DNA from: Candidatus Melainabacteria bacterium | GTDB lineage: Bacteria > Cyanobacteriota > Vampirovibrionia > Obscuribacterales > Obscuribacteraceae | DNA length: 61,832 nt | Assembly: GCA_003151275.1 (NCBI GenBank) | Contig: PLXC01000099.1 | Span: 1 to 61,832, forward strand | Direction: 5' to 3' | In this document: positions 43,931 to 52,447 of the stretch, in pieces | Layout of the letters: each line of letters starts with the position of its first letter | How positions within the stretch are numbered: position 1 is the stretch's first letter | Translations under genes and position numbers: made by a program | Notes under the pieces: generated by a model | What the model was told of the DNA's origin: nothing | The model's input: only the letters and a program-made list of their open reading frames with translations | Database searches by the model: none

Positions 43931-45640
43931 TTAAAGATGTTGGAAAAGGCACCAGTTTCCTTGTTGCTTAATCTTTACCAGTCCAGGACAAACGACACTT
44001 ATTAATGGCGCCACTTCTACTGGAGTGATAACAAAGTGAGGAGCCGGAGAGTGCGCAAGGTAGTCGTAATAATCCTTGGTTGAGCCCAGCAAAGGAATGG
44101 GCTTGTGCGAATAAAACAACGCGGCGGGGGAAGGATGCATGACTGTCGCGATACTACCGCCAGTATCAGCGACAGACACCAATAAGCGTCGCATCGGGGC
44201 ACTCTTTAACTCATCATAGCCGTGCAATATGGTGGCTATTCCAGCAGTGGTGCCTAAGGCATAACAAGCACTGAGAGTATAAACAAAGCGAGAAAGATTG
44301 ACCTCCCTTAGCATCAGAAATCCTGATATGGCCATGAAGCCAACGATGGAAATAATAATTGCTATTAAATCCGAATAGTCATTCCAGAGTCCATGCACGA
44401 GTGACAGAGGAATCAGGCTACCGAGCAAAAGAGTACAGATGCAAATTGCTATGATACGCAGTTGTTTGGCTCGTCGAAGACGGATCAAGTATTCCATGCC
44501 CATCGCCACCAGTATTGCCGAAGGCACCATGGCCGGTTCCACATAGGTTGGCAATTTAGCAACCGAAGCACTAAAAATGCCAAACACCACAACTATCCAG
44601 ATAATGCACAGCTTGGCGAGATCCGCTCGCAGCGTATAACGTTTTAGGATTTGGCGCTTAGGTGCCAGAAATCCGCTAAGGAAAAACTGCCAGGGAGCAG
44701 TTCCCGCTAATAGCACCGGAATGTAGAAATACCAAGGCTCTTGGTGGTTAACGTGTCCGGTAACACGCCCGAGATGCTGTCGAATAAAAAACTCTTGAAA
44801 GAAAGCACCATGAGATCGGATGTTCTCCGTCAAATACCAAGGCAAATTAATAGCAAGAATAATTAGGATTCCAACGAGCGGGTTGAGATACCATAGTTGA
44901 CGCCACCAGTTATGCCACCATGGTGCATCTTTTTGGTTGACGCTAAATTTGCGCAAGGGACCAGAAGCCAATATGCACAAATAGGCAGCTGTAATCAATC
45001 CGCCCAGAACAATTGCAATTGGACCTTTCGTGAGGAATGCCATCGCTAATGTCACATATCCCAACCACAAGTAATGCCTTTTTGATCCGCTCGAGTAGGC
45101 AAACAAAGAAAGAATGGCAATACTGAAATTCGCAGAGAACAGCATATCGGTCAGACACAATCGTCCAACGATTGCATATAACGGCATTCCGATTAAAACC
45201 AAAGCGCTCAACACTCCGACGCGTTTGAGATTTAAATCGCGAAGTATCTTCAAAACCACCAAAGAGCAGATGATTGCTGCGAAGGCAGAAGGTAGTCTGG
45301 CAGCGAATTCATGTACACCAAACAATTTGTACGAGGCAATTACCAACCAATAGATTGCTATCGGTTTTTCGTAGAACGGCTTGTAATACAAAGTTGGTGT
45401 GGAATAATCCCCCCGCTCTAACATCTCACGAGACGCTTCGGAGTAATATCCATCGCTTGGATCAACGATGCCAAACAAAAACAAAGACGCAATTAAACCG
45501 ACGTAACAGATGCCCAATATCACGGCAATCTTTCCTACGTCTGTTCGCAAAACAGATTTAAAATCCAGCGCCGTAACCGATAGCACTATCCACTCTATCT
45601 CGGGTGAAGGGAATACAGGTCTGCAATACCAAGTCCGCAC
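43931..45640 (-). CDS. GT39/ArnT-like integral membrane glycosyltransferase
   Basis: 569 aa with about 10-12 membrane helices. The first periplasmic loop has the typical acidic start (VDPSDGYYSEASREML) followed by YYKPFYEKPIAIYW, as in the GT-83/GT-39 dolichyl- or undecaprenyl-phosphate sugar transferases (ArnT/PMT_2 type). Such enzymes transfer sugars from a lipid carrier to lipid A, proteins or polysaccharide in the outer face. The GTG at 45640 opens the frame; a GTG 18 codons later (before LSVTALDF) is another plausible start. Stands alone on the minus strand. Confidence 0.85.
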   Translation of the reverse strand: MRTWYCRPVFPSPEIEWIVLSVTALDFKSVLRTDVGKIAVILGICYVGLIASLFLFGIVDPSDGYYSEASREMLERGDYSTPTLYYKPFYEKPIAIYWLVIASYKLFGVHEFAARLPSAFAAIICSLVVLKILRDLNLKRVGVLSALVLIGMPLYAIVGRLCLTDMLFSANFSIAILSLFAYSSGSKRHYLWLGYVTLAMAFLTKGPIAIVLGGLITAAYLCILASGPLRKFSVNQKDAPWWHNWWRQLWYLNPLVGILIILAINLPWYLTENIRSHGAFFQEFFIRQHLGRVTGHVNHQEPWYFYIPVLLAGTAPWQFFLSGFLAPKRQILKRYTLRADLAKLCIIWIVVVFGIFSASVAKLPTYVEPAMVPSAILVAMGMEYLIRLRRAKQLRIIAICICTLLLGSLIPLSLVHGLWNDYSDLIAIIISIVGFMAISGFLMLREVNLSRFVYTLSACYALGTTAGIATILHGYDELKSAPMRRLLVSVADTGGSIATVMHPSPAALFYSHKPIPLLGSTKDYYDYLAHSPAPHFVITPVEVAPLISVVCPGLVKIKQQGNWCLFQHL

Positions 45641-45750
45641 GCGATAATATCACTTGTACTGCCAAGTTATGTAAAAGGATGGCATTTCGGCAACCGAAGC
45701 TATCCCTGACAACGACAATCGAGCTCATGCAAGGAATCGGCATAAACTGG

Positions 45751-46839
45751 CTAGTTCTCGTGGTGACCTAGCCCGATGATGCGCCACGCTTGCTCCAGTT
45801 CGGCGGATGGAAATGGTGTGTTGCTTCTGCCAAGATAAAGCTCTCGATAGAAATCGTTGAATATGACCGCAACCGGCGCGTACCGCTTGATGATGACTGA
45901 TGCCGCTGGCGGTTCAAAACTTATTTGATCGCCGTTAGCACATCGCCTTACGAATTCGTTGCGTTCTTCAATACTACTTATAGTGGCACCACCAAGGGCG
46001 GTGACCAACCAATTGACGAATTGTGCAATAGTGTGACTTGAATCATGCAGGCGATTTAGTTTAACAAAATCCGCTTCATCATCGGAGAGCTCAAATCTTG
46101 GCGACACCGCCAAACCGAAGTCGGCGAAATAGAGACGTTGTCCATCTGTCAGAATATTCTTAGAGTGCGCATCCAAGTGCAAAAGCCCGTTTGAATTCAT
46201 GAAGGATACTTCGGTGCTAAGACTTCGCTCCAACATTGCACATGCAGATGAGATGGCCTCCTCGCCAATGGCAAGTTGCATATTCAGCCATTCCAAGAGA
46301 TTCTGAGGAATGTGTTCTAGAAAAAGTACAACGTGAGCAGTCGACTGCTCGACTTCTTTAAGCCTCAGCCGAACAGATGAGGCACCTTCCCAATACTCAA
46401 CCATCTGCGACAATTCTTTTTGTACTTCAGAAGTTGGTGCTACGCGCGACTGCCCTGTCAGCACTCTCGAGTGATACATCAGCGGAAAGCTCTCGCATTG
46501 TCGAGCCAAGACCCAATTGGTCGTCATGGTGTGCGATGCCAACTCTCGCCATGCGCCAAACCCGAGCGAAACCAGCCCGTAATGAAATTGAGCAGGAAGT
46601 CCAAACGTATTGCCCGTCGACATGACGTTTTCGGGACGCATCTCCAGGTCGGTGAGCGGAACCCGCTTCGCAAAAACCGGAATTCCCTCAATCTCAAGCG
46701 ATGCAGCGGTGCCACCAATTCCAGAATGAACCAAAGCTGACTGATCCAAAAGTTGTTGAATCTGTCTGTCACTAAGAAGTGACAACGAGGTGGAGACAGC
46801 GCCGTATCTGGCGAGCCGCGCATCGTACGACGTGGTCAA
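45751..46839 (-). CDS. Protein-kinase-like/aminoglycoside-phosphotransferase-fold protein
   Basis: 362 aa. The kinase core is recognisable but divergent: GLLHLDAHSKNIL is the catalytic loop (HLD instead of HRD, Asn kept) and YFADFGLA the DFG metal loop. A Lys candidate lies in VFAKRVPL. The glycine loop is GIGGTAASL. Because the catalytic Asp (in HLDAH), Asn and DFG Asp are present it could be active, on either a protein or a small molecule; the layout is closer to APH/fructosamine kinase-type enzymes. The TTG start is uncertain and no ribosome site is visible. Confidence 0.65.
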   Translation of the reverse strand: MTTSYDARLARYGAVSTSLSLLSDRQIQQLLDQSALVHSGIGGTAASLEIEGIPVFAKRVPLTDLEMRPENVMSTGNTFGLPAQFHYGLVSLGFGAWRELASHTMTTNWVLARQCESFPLMYHSRVLTGQSRVAPTSEVQKELSQMVEYWEGASSVRLRLKEVEQSTAHVVLFLEHIPQNLLEWLNMQLAIGEEAISSACAMLERSLSTEVSFMNSNGLLHLDAHSKNILTDGQRLYFADFGLAVSPRFELSDDEADFVKLNRLHDSSHTIAQFVNWLVTALGGATISSIEERNEFVRRCANGDQISFEPPAASVIIKRYAPVAVIFNDFYRELYLGRSNTPFPSAELEQAWRIIGLGHHEN

Positions 46840-47072
46840 TTGATCGTGCGTTAAAATAATTGAGCCTCATTCGCGATGCGGGCGATAGATTTGAATGTGA
46901 GATGTTCCTGAGTATCGATCGGATTTGCCACTTTTGCCAGCGTAATCATATTTATTTCACAAGACGCGGCATAAAATCAACGGCACCATTGATTATCTCA
47001 CTTGCGCTCGCGAAAAAACCATCCAATGAGATGAGTCAATTCGGCGAATAACCCTCGTTCGAATTCTCCTGA

Positions 47073-47088
47073 GCACCATATATGATAC
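47073..47088 (+). promoter_or_regulatory. GCACCATATA-type palindrome, site 5
   Basis: GCACCATATATGATAC, one mismatch from site 2, 184 bp before the MEDS histidine kinase. Confidence 0.4.
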
Positions 47089-47202
47089 TGCGACTGTTAC
47101 GGAATTCGTAAACTCACTATTTCAACAAGCTGTATCCCATCGGCCTACTTTGTTGATGGATGCTTCCTGTCTCAACTGACGCGATGAAACATGCACTGTA
47201 GA

Positions 47203-47245
47203 ATGACAAGAAGTCATCACCTAATGCACTTTATAGTGCTACAAT
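47203..47245 (+). promoter_or_regulatory. Extended -10 promoter with two inverted repeats
   Basis: ATGAC-AAGAA-GTCAT at 47203-47217 and GCACT-TTAT-AGTGC at 47226-47239 lie immediately before TACAAT (47240-47245), which has TG one base upstream (extended -10). No good -35 is present. The palindromes are operator candidates for the sensor gene at 47272. Confidence 0.55.
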
Positions 47246-47271
47246 TCCCATACTGAGAACAGGTCCGAACT

Positions 47272-48729
47272 ATGGCATCTATAAAGACTCAAGAGTCTCT
47301 CGTAAAGAACGATTCAAGCACGTTGGTACTGCATGATCATCCGTGCTTGATTTATGAAACACTTGATGAGCTAGCTAATTCATTCGTTCCATATTTGCGC
47401 GCAGGATTGCTCCTAGGTGAGCGCTGTATCTATTTCGTTGACGAAAATACAGAAGCGTTTGTGATCACAGCCATGGAATCTGGAGGATTCGACCTACAGT
47501 CCTATATCGAAAAAGAAGCGTTCTTGATCATTAACACCAAAGACGCACAGGTAAAAGACGACTATTTTGAAGAGCAGAAGATGCTGTCTTATTGGTCACA
47601 CGCCATTCGAGAGGCGGACGGGAAAGGGTTTAAGGGACTGCGAGCCGCTGTGGAAATGACCTGGGCTCTACGCGGTCATCCAGGGTGCGACGTTTTAGTT
47701 TCATCTGAATCGCGGCTGAACAACTTCACTAGCATCAATCCTGTTTCCGTAATCTGCCAATACCAGAGACGCAAATTTAGTCCAGAACAATTGAAGGGCG
47801 TGATTCATGCCCATCCCATCGTCATAGCCAATGATGAGCTTCTACACAACACAAACTTTATCAATCCCAACGATTTCGTAGAAGGAGATCCTGGGCTCGA
47901 GTTGCAAGCAATGTTGGACAATCTCACTTTGATCAATCGATTAAGAAAAGCCGAGAAAGAACTTTCTAGACAAAATCGCGAATTGGAAATTGCGCGCGAT
48001 CAGGCAGTTAAAGCCAATGAACTAAAGTCCCAATTTGTAGCTAACATCAGTCACGAGATTCGAACGCCGATGAGTGGCATCCTTGGTTTGAGCGAGTTGC
48101 TGACTCGCGAGACAGAAGGTATCGCCAAGGAAACTGCTGAGCATGTTCTACAGTCGTCAATCAATTTGATGCGACTGGTGAATGATTTGCTCGATCTGTC
48201 GAAACTTGAGGCGGGGAGAATAGAGATCTTGCACGCGCCATTTGAAATAGATCAAATCGTTCATGATGTGATCAAATCATTTTCAATTGCCGCCGCCAAT
48301 AAACAACTCACGCTTAAACAAAGCCTGGAACCACGCCCATTTACGCATGGAATCGGCGATGGTGATCGCATCAGACAAATTCTGCAAAATCTGGTGCAGA
48401 ATGCGATCAAATTCACTGATGCAGGCGGAGTCGACATACACATTGCGTGCAATCAAAAATCTGAAACTGTTTATTTGCTTCGGTTTTCGGTAACTGATAC
48501 GGGTCCGGGAATTTCCTTAGAAGACCAACAGTCGCTCTTTCAATTATTCGTGCAAATAGACGGATCGACCACTAGAAAACAAGGCGGAACCGGATTGGGA
48601 CTCACTTTGTGCAAGCGTATGATTGAACTCATGGGTGGCAAAATTGGCGTCAACAGCAACCCCGGAAAGGGTTCCACCTTCTGGTTCGATCTGCCGTTGC
48701 AAGTCCAAAGTTCCGCAGTGCCAACATGA
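47272..48729 (+). CDS. Histidine kinase with MEDS sensor domain
   Basis: 485 aa, soluble. The first ~195 residues are a MEDS (DcmR-type, RecA-like) sensory domain: [34 protein letters not shown], and [20 protein letters not shown] coiled linker (~218-250) leads to the kinase: His 261 in [14 protein letters not shown] box [10 protein letters not shown]1 DTGPGIS, G2 GTGLGL. MEDS domains are suspected to sense small carbon compounds or redox state. Its ATGA overlaps the start of the receiver gene, a tight two-component pair. Confidence 0.9.
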   Translation: MASIKTQESLVKNDSSTLVLHDHPCLIYETLDELANSFVPYLRAGLLLGERCIYFVDENTEAFVITAMESGGFDLQSYIEKEAFLIINTKDAQVKDDYFEEQKMLSYWSHAIREADGKGFKGLRAAVEMTWALRGHPGCDVLVSSESRLNNFTSINPVSVICQYQRRKFSPEQLKGVIHAHPIVIANDELLHNTNFINPNDFVEGDPGLELQAMLDNLTLINRLRKAEKELSRQNRELEIARDQAVKANELKSQFVANISHEIRTPMSGILGLSELLTRETEGIAKETAEHVLQSSINLMRLVNDLLDLSKLEAGRIEILHAPFEIDQIVHDVIKSFSIAAANKQLTLKQSLEPRPFTHGIGDGDRIRQILQNLVQNAIKFTDAGGVDIHIACNQKSETVYLLRFSVTDTGPGISLEDQQSLFQLFVQIDGSTTRKQGGTGLGLTLCKRMIELMGGKIGVNSNPGKGSTFWFDLPLQVQSSAVPT

Positions 48730-49094
48730 CAGTGCCTATTTTGGTGGCGGAAGATGATTTGACTTTGAGATTTTTAACCAGGCGTCAGCTGACCAAACTG
48801 GGCTTCGAATGTGATTTGGCAATCGATGGCAAAGAAGCATTTGAGAAGGCGAGCACCACCAAATACGGTTTGATTATCATGGACGTGCAAATGCCTAACA
48901 TGAACGGCTTGGAAGCGACTAAAGCGATTCGGGTTTTGGAAAAGAGCACGAAGGAACCATACACTCCTGTCATTGCCATGACCGCGAATCCCGATAAGCA
49001 AAGCTGTATCGACGCGGGGATGAATGACTTTGTGTTCAAACCTGTGCGTTTGGACGACCTGGAAAAAATCCTTTCACGTTGGCTTCCAGCCTGA
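48726..49094 (+). CDS. Stand-alone response regulator receiver
   Basis: 122 aa CheY-like domain: acidic pair AEDD at the start, phospho-acceptor Asp 53 in [13 protein letters not shown], Thr in MTAN, Lys in VFKPV. No output domain. The ATG overlaps the kinase stop (ATGA). Probably phosphorylated by the MEDS kinase and acting through protein contact. Confidence 0.92.
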   Translation: MTVPILVAEDDLTLRFLTRRQLTKLGFECDLAIDGKEAFEKASTTKYGLIIMDVQMPNMNGLEATKAIRVLEKSTKEPYTPVIAMTANPDKQSCIDAGMNDFVFKPVRLDDLEKILSRWLPA

Positions 49095-49204
49095 CCGGAG
49101 CGAACAGCCAGCATGCTCTCGTGTTCTCGAAGCGGGGAGTGCTGAAAACCGGCTGGGCGGACTGTTCATAAGCCTTTACCCCGGATTATACGGGCGCCTT
49201 TAAC

Positions 49205-49234
49205 TTGACAAGAGGCGGTTTTTTGAACTATATT
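49205..49234 (+). promoter_or_regulatory. Strong sigma-70-type promoter
   Basis: TTGACA (49205-49210), 18-bp spacer, TATATT (49229-49234). The TTG of the -35 box could be mistaken for a start codon of the following gene. Transcription would start near 49241, giving a ~40-nt leader before the ATG 49283. Confidence 0.75.
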
Positions 49235-49282
49235 TGGGGTGCCCACCGCAGCGCACATCCCCACAGGCATGCCATCCACAAT

Positions 49283-50521
49283 ATGACAACACCACCAATC
49301 GAAGACACCAACAAAACAACACCAAAGGTCGGAGACCCGGCGTGGAGTGGGCAGAATCATCCTTATGCCGCAATTCCTCTCGGCGATCATACAGCGATCA
49401 CGACGGCGGCGGCGCCAACAGCTGGCGATCAGCAAGTCTCGGAAGTCCTGCCTCTACCTCGTGTGAGCGTTGGATCCGGACCACCGCCTGAGATTCCGGC
49501 TCCAGTTCAGCAAGCAATTTCAAACGGTTCGACGATTCGCTTCAGCTCGCCAGACGAAAACGCGACTGCGAAACGAGAGCCCGACTATTTTTTCACTCCC
49601 GATGGTCAAATGGTGGCAAATCCGAAAGCTACGCCAAGCCCGGATGGAAGCATCAACGTCGAAATCCAGAGCAAGGATCCAGCAGGTAATAAGAGCCTGA
49701 GAGACGCGATCACACACGAGTCGCAGATGCAGAAGCAGTCAGCGCAAGACATGATTCGGTTGTTTCAGAAGGCGCATCCAGGAGAGACTGTTCCTTCTTG
49801 GATGACAGACCTGGTCAACGCCAAGCCGAATTTGCCTGACTTTGTACCATTCAATCCAGCGCCGAATCAACCGGCTGCAGCACCTCCCGAGAACGGATTC
49901 GTTCCGCGCGGAGTCAGTGGCGGCGGCGGCGGCGGTGGTGGCAGTAGCGGCGGCGGTGGCAGCGGTGACGGCGGCGCGGGCGGTTTCGCTGGGAACGGCG
50001 GATTCGACAGTAGCGGCATGTTCAAAGGAAACGGCGGCTCAGGTGATGGCACCTTGCAGACCGGCGGCACGAGCAGCTCGGGTGCACCGCTTGGAGCAGG
50101 CGAACAGGTTCAAGCGAAACAGCTTTACGACTATTTCGTAGAGAAAGGATTTAGCCCAGCTCAGGCATCGGGCATATTAGGTAACATCCAAACGGAATCG
50201 AGCTTTAAGACGAATGCGTACAACTCAGGTGAGGGAGCGATTGGGCTCTGTCAGTGGGAAGGCGGCAGAAGAACGGAATTGGAATCGTTCGCAAAGTCAG
50301 AAGGCAAGCCGGTTACGGATTGGCACGTGCAAGCTGACTTCATCATGCATGAACTAAATGGCTCTGAAAAGGGCGCCATGGCTGCCATCAAAGCAGCTGA
50401 CACGCCGCAGCAAGCCGCGCTAGCTTTCCAATCCAAATACGAGCGAAGTGCATCCTTGGGTGACCGAGCCTCCAACGCCGGCAATATTTATCAGCAGCTA
50501 GCTAAAACGAGCTTGGCTTAA
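49283..50521 (+). CDS. Low-complexity protein with phage-tail-lysozyme domain
   Basis: 412 aa. N-terminal 230 residues are Pro/Thr/Ala-rich and disordered; then a glycine run (GGGGGGG, SSGGGGSGDGG) of about 60 residues as flexible linker; the last ~130 residues match the phage tail lysozyme domain (FSPAQASGILGNIQTESSF, AIGLCQWEGGRRTEL, QADFIMHEL). The Glu in QTESSF is the likely catalytic acid. No signal peptide is seen. ATG 49283 chosen over TTG 49205, which is the -35 box. Peptidoglycan cleavage is expected; a use in predation, effector delivery or wall turnover is open. No phage genes surround it. Confidence 0.75.
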   Translation: MTTPPIEDTNKTTPKVGDPAWSGQNHPYAAIPLGDHTAITTAAAPTAGDQQVSEVLPLPRVSVGSGPPPEIPAPVQQAISNGSTIRFSSPDENATAKREPDYFFTPDGQMVANPKATPSPDGSINVEIQSKDPAGNKSLRDAITHESQMQKQSAQDMIRLFQKAHPGETVPSWMTDLVNAKPNLPDFVPFNPAPNQPAAAPPENGFVPRGVSGGGGGGGGSSGGGGSGDGGAGGFAGNGGFDSSGMFKGNGGSGDGTLQTGGTSSSGAPLGAGEQVQAKQLYDYFVEKGFSPAQASGILGNIQTESSFKTNAYNSGEGAIGLCQWEGGRRTELESFAKSEGKPVTDWHVQADFIMHELNGSEKGAMAAIKAADTPQQAALAFQSKYERSASLGDRASNAGNIYQQLAKTSLA

Positions 50522-50538
50522 ATCGATTCGGACGTTTG

Positions 50539-52269
50539 TTAGATCGGCATGCGATAGCCGTAGAACTCGTGATCTTCGTTATAGCCGCCCTGTCCGCTGC
50601 CGATGCGTGTGAAGTCCTCGACAAACTCAATGGCCTTAATCCACTTCACTTGCTTAAATCCCAACTCGTTTTCACAGCGCAGACGAAGTGGTGCACCATG
50701 GATTAATGGAAGCGGCTCACCGTTCATTTCGTAAGCAAGAATCGTCAGCTCATGTTTCATGTTGCTTAGAAGATGTGCGTCGTAGTACATGCCACCCTCC
50801 CCTCCTTCACCAAACGAGTAGAAGACAACATGTTTTGCCTGCGGCAATGGCTTGACGATTTCGAGGATGCGCGCCATGGATACACCGCCCCACTTTGCGA
50901 TGCCAGACCATCCCTGAATACAAAAGTGCTCAGTTGTTTGCTCCTGTTTCGGCATCGCCTTCAACTCACTGTAGGAAAAATTCTGTGGATGTTCAACTAA
51001 TCCATCCACACGCAGCTTGTAATCAGAATAATTGTCTTTCTTTAGCACTTCGAACTCGTCAGAAGTCGGCATCAAGCCATTCGGCCAAAGGAATGGTGAG
51101 ATGTCCTTTTCAGAGAATTGAGTCTTCGGATCGTTGAGTTCCATCAATCCTTTTATCCATCCAACAAAAAACGTGCCGACCTTTTGCACTAACCGGGCAT
51201 TGTTGATCGTGAAAGGTGAAGCCCAGAACCAGACAACCGCAAGGATCGCAAGAACACAGACAGCAATAATTGTGCCATTCCAGCCGAATGTATTATTGCC
51301 TAATGTTATATGGTTGAGATTTCGTTTCAGACCGCTGACAACTACCATCGTCACGTGAATGACAATGAACTGAACAAACCAGAGCATTATAAGGAAATGA
51401 ATGGAACGAGCATTTTGTCTGTGAAACATTTTGCCAATCCATCCGCAGCTATTGGCAATCGCAGGACCTTGCATCAATCCGGTAAACACCGCCAGCGGTG
51501 CCGCTATGAAAACGGTTCCGAAATAGGCAAGTTGCTGCAATGAGTTGTAACGCACCCAACCATTCTCGTATGGCAGTTGCAGTGAGAGGTATTGAAGCGC
51601 GGTCGAGAGCGCATTAGGAAAAACGTCCCACGCAGTTGGAATCAAGCGCTGCCATTGATGCGTGTAAAACAACAAAGCATAAAATATGATTCCATTTGTT
51701 AGCCAAAGCAGATCGCACGAGAAATGCCACCACCGTGCCAGACCGATCGAATGTCTTATTCCTGGAATGCCTAACCAGTTTGGCAGCGTAACAGCATCAT
51801 CTTTTGCGGTCCACAAAACGTTTTTCGGAACTGGATGCTGAAAGCGAAACCATTCAGTGCCAGGCGTGCAATCTTTGTTCCAATACAATCTTGGATGGTC
51901 GGCCAAAATCTGTATGCCGGAACGAATGATGAACATCATCAGAAACAAATTAGCGAGATGCTGTAGGCGCACCCAGAGTGGGAAGCCGGAATAGTAAACT
52001 GTGGTGGAGGATTGACCAGGGTAGCGGACTATGAAGTCTTTTACAAACGACAACGATCTCAGTTCGTGGGCGACACCTGCAGCCAAAACCAGAGCCACCA
52101 GACCAATCGGAATCAACCACAGTACATTGAACCAGTGCTTCCCAAGCCGGATTTGCGGCACCACGCCAGATTTTGGCGGTGTCCAGTGCTGAGGAACTAC
52201 GACATCTTGCGATTTTGGTATATGGCTTCCAAGAGGGTCGGGCTCAGCTGGAGTGAAATTTCTTGTCAT
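50539..52269 (-). CDS. Cytochrome b-type membrane domain fused to sulfite-oxidase-like molybdopterin domain
   Basis: 576 aa. N-terminal ~370 residues contain four to six membrane helices with His pairs (RLQHLANLFLMMF, ARWWHFSCDLLW, HRQNARSIHFLIMLW) as in b561/formate dehydrogenase-gamma-type cytochromes. The C-terminal ~200 residues are a sulfite-oxidase-like Moco domain with the ligand Cys 450 in HFCIQGWS and GAPLRLRCENELG. This is a MsrQ/MsrP-like combination in one chain: electrons from quinol through heme to molybdenum. The frame opens at TTG 52296; ATG 52269 is preferred. Divergent from the GH3 gene. Confidence 0.85.
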   Translation of the reverse strand: MTRNFTPAEPDPLGSHIPKSQDVVVPQHWTPPKSGVVPQIRLGKHWFNVLWLIPIGLVALVLAAGVAHELRSLSFVKDFIVRYPGQSSTTVYYSGFPLWVRLQHLANLFLMMFIIRSGIQILADHPRLYWNKDCTPGTEWFRFQHPVPKNVLWTAKDDAVTLPNWLGIPGIRHSIGLARWWHFSCDLLWLTNGIIFYALLFYTHQWQRLIPTAWDVFPNALSTALQYLSLQLPYENGWVRYNSLQQLAYFGTVFIAAPLAVFTGLMQGPAIANSCGWIGKMFHRQNARSIHFLIMLWFVQFIVIHVTMVVVSGLKRNLNHITLGNNTFGWNGTIIAVCVLAILAVVWFWASPFTINNARLVQKVGTFFVGWIKGLMELNDPKTQFSEKDISPFLWPNGLMPTSDEFEVLKKDNYSDYKLRVDGLVEHPQNFSYSELKAMPKQEQTTEHFCIQGWSGIAKWGGVSMARILEIVKPLPQAKHVVFYSFGEGGEGGMYYDAHLLSNMKHELTILAYEMNGEPLPLIHGAPLRLRCENELGFKQVKWIKAIEFVEDFTRIGSGQGGYNEDHEFYGYRMPI

Positions 52270-52447
52270 CGGTTTACTTCTATCAGTGGATGCCAATCAT
52301 AACCTGGTGAAAGGTGTTATCAGTGCCGATGATCGTTCCGCCCTGATCGATACAATCGACCGTGAGATACTATTCCTCCGAAAGCGTCAGAGTGTTGCTC
52401 CGGCGGAATCAGATTTCACGTCGTCAAGCACGAGGAGACTGCAGGTT

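Larger units (their letters stand above)
46840..47271. other. Intergenic region between divergent genes
   Basis: No gene seen. It holds copy 5 of the dispersed palindrome (47073) and, next to the sensor gene, two stacked inverted repeats with an extended -10 box (47203-47245). Confidence 0.5.

Noticed and set aside
49205..49282. TTG start of the lysozyme-domain gene at 49205
   Set aside because: It belongs to TTGACA of a clear promoter; an in-frame ATG lies at 49283.
49283..50521. Prophage remnant suggested by the tail-lysozyme domain
   Set aside because: No other phage gene, integrase or attachment site is seen in the surrounding 20 kb.
52253..52447. Longer N-terminus for the GH3 protein
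   Set aside because: It overlaps the divergent oxidoreductase start, and a classical signal peptide begins at 52448.
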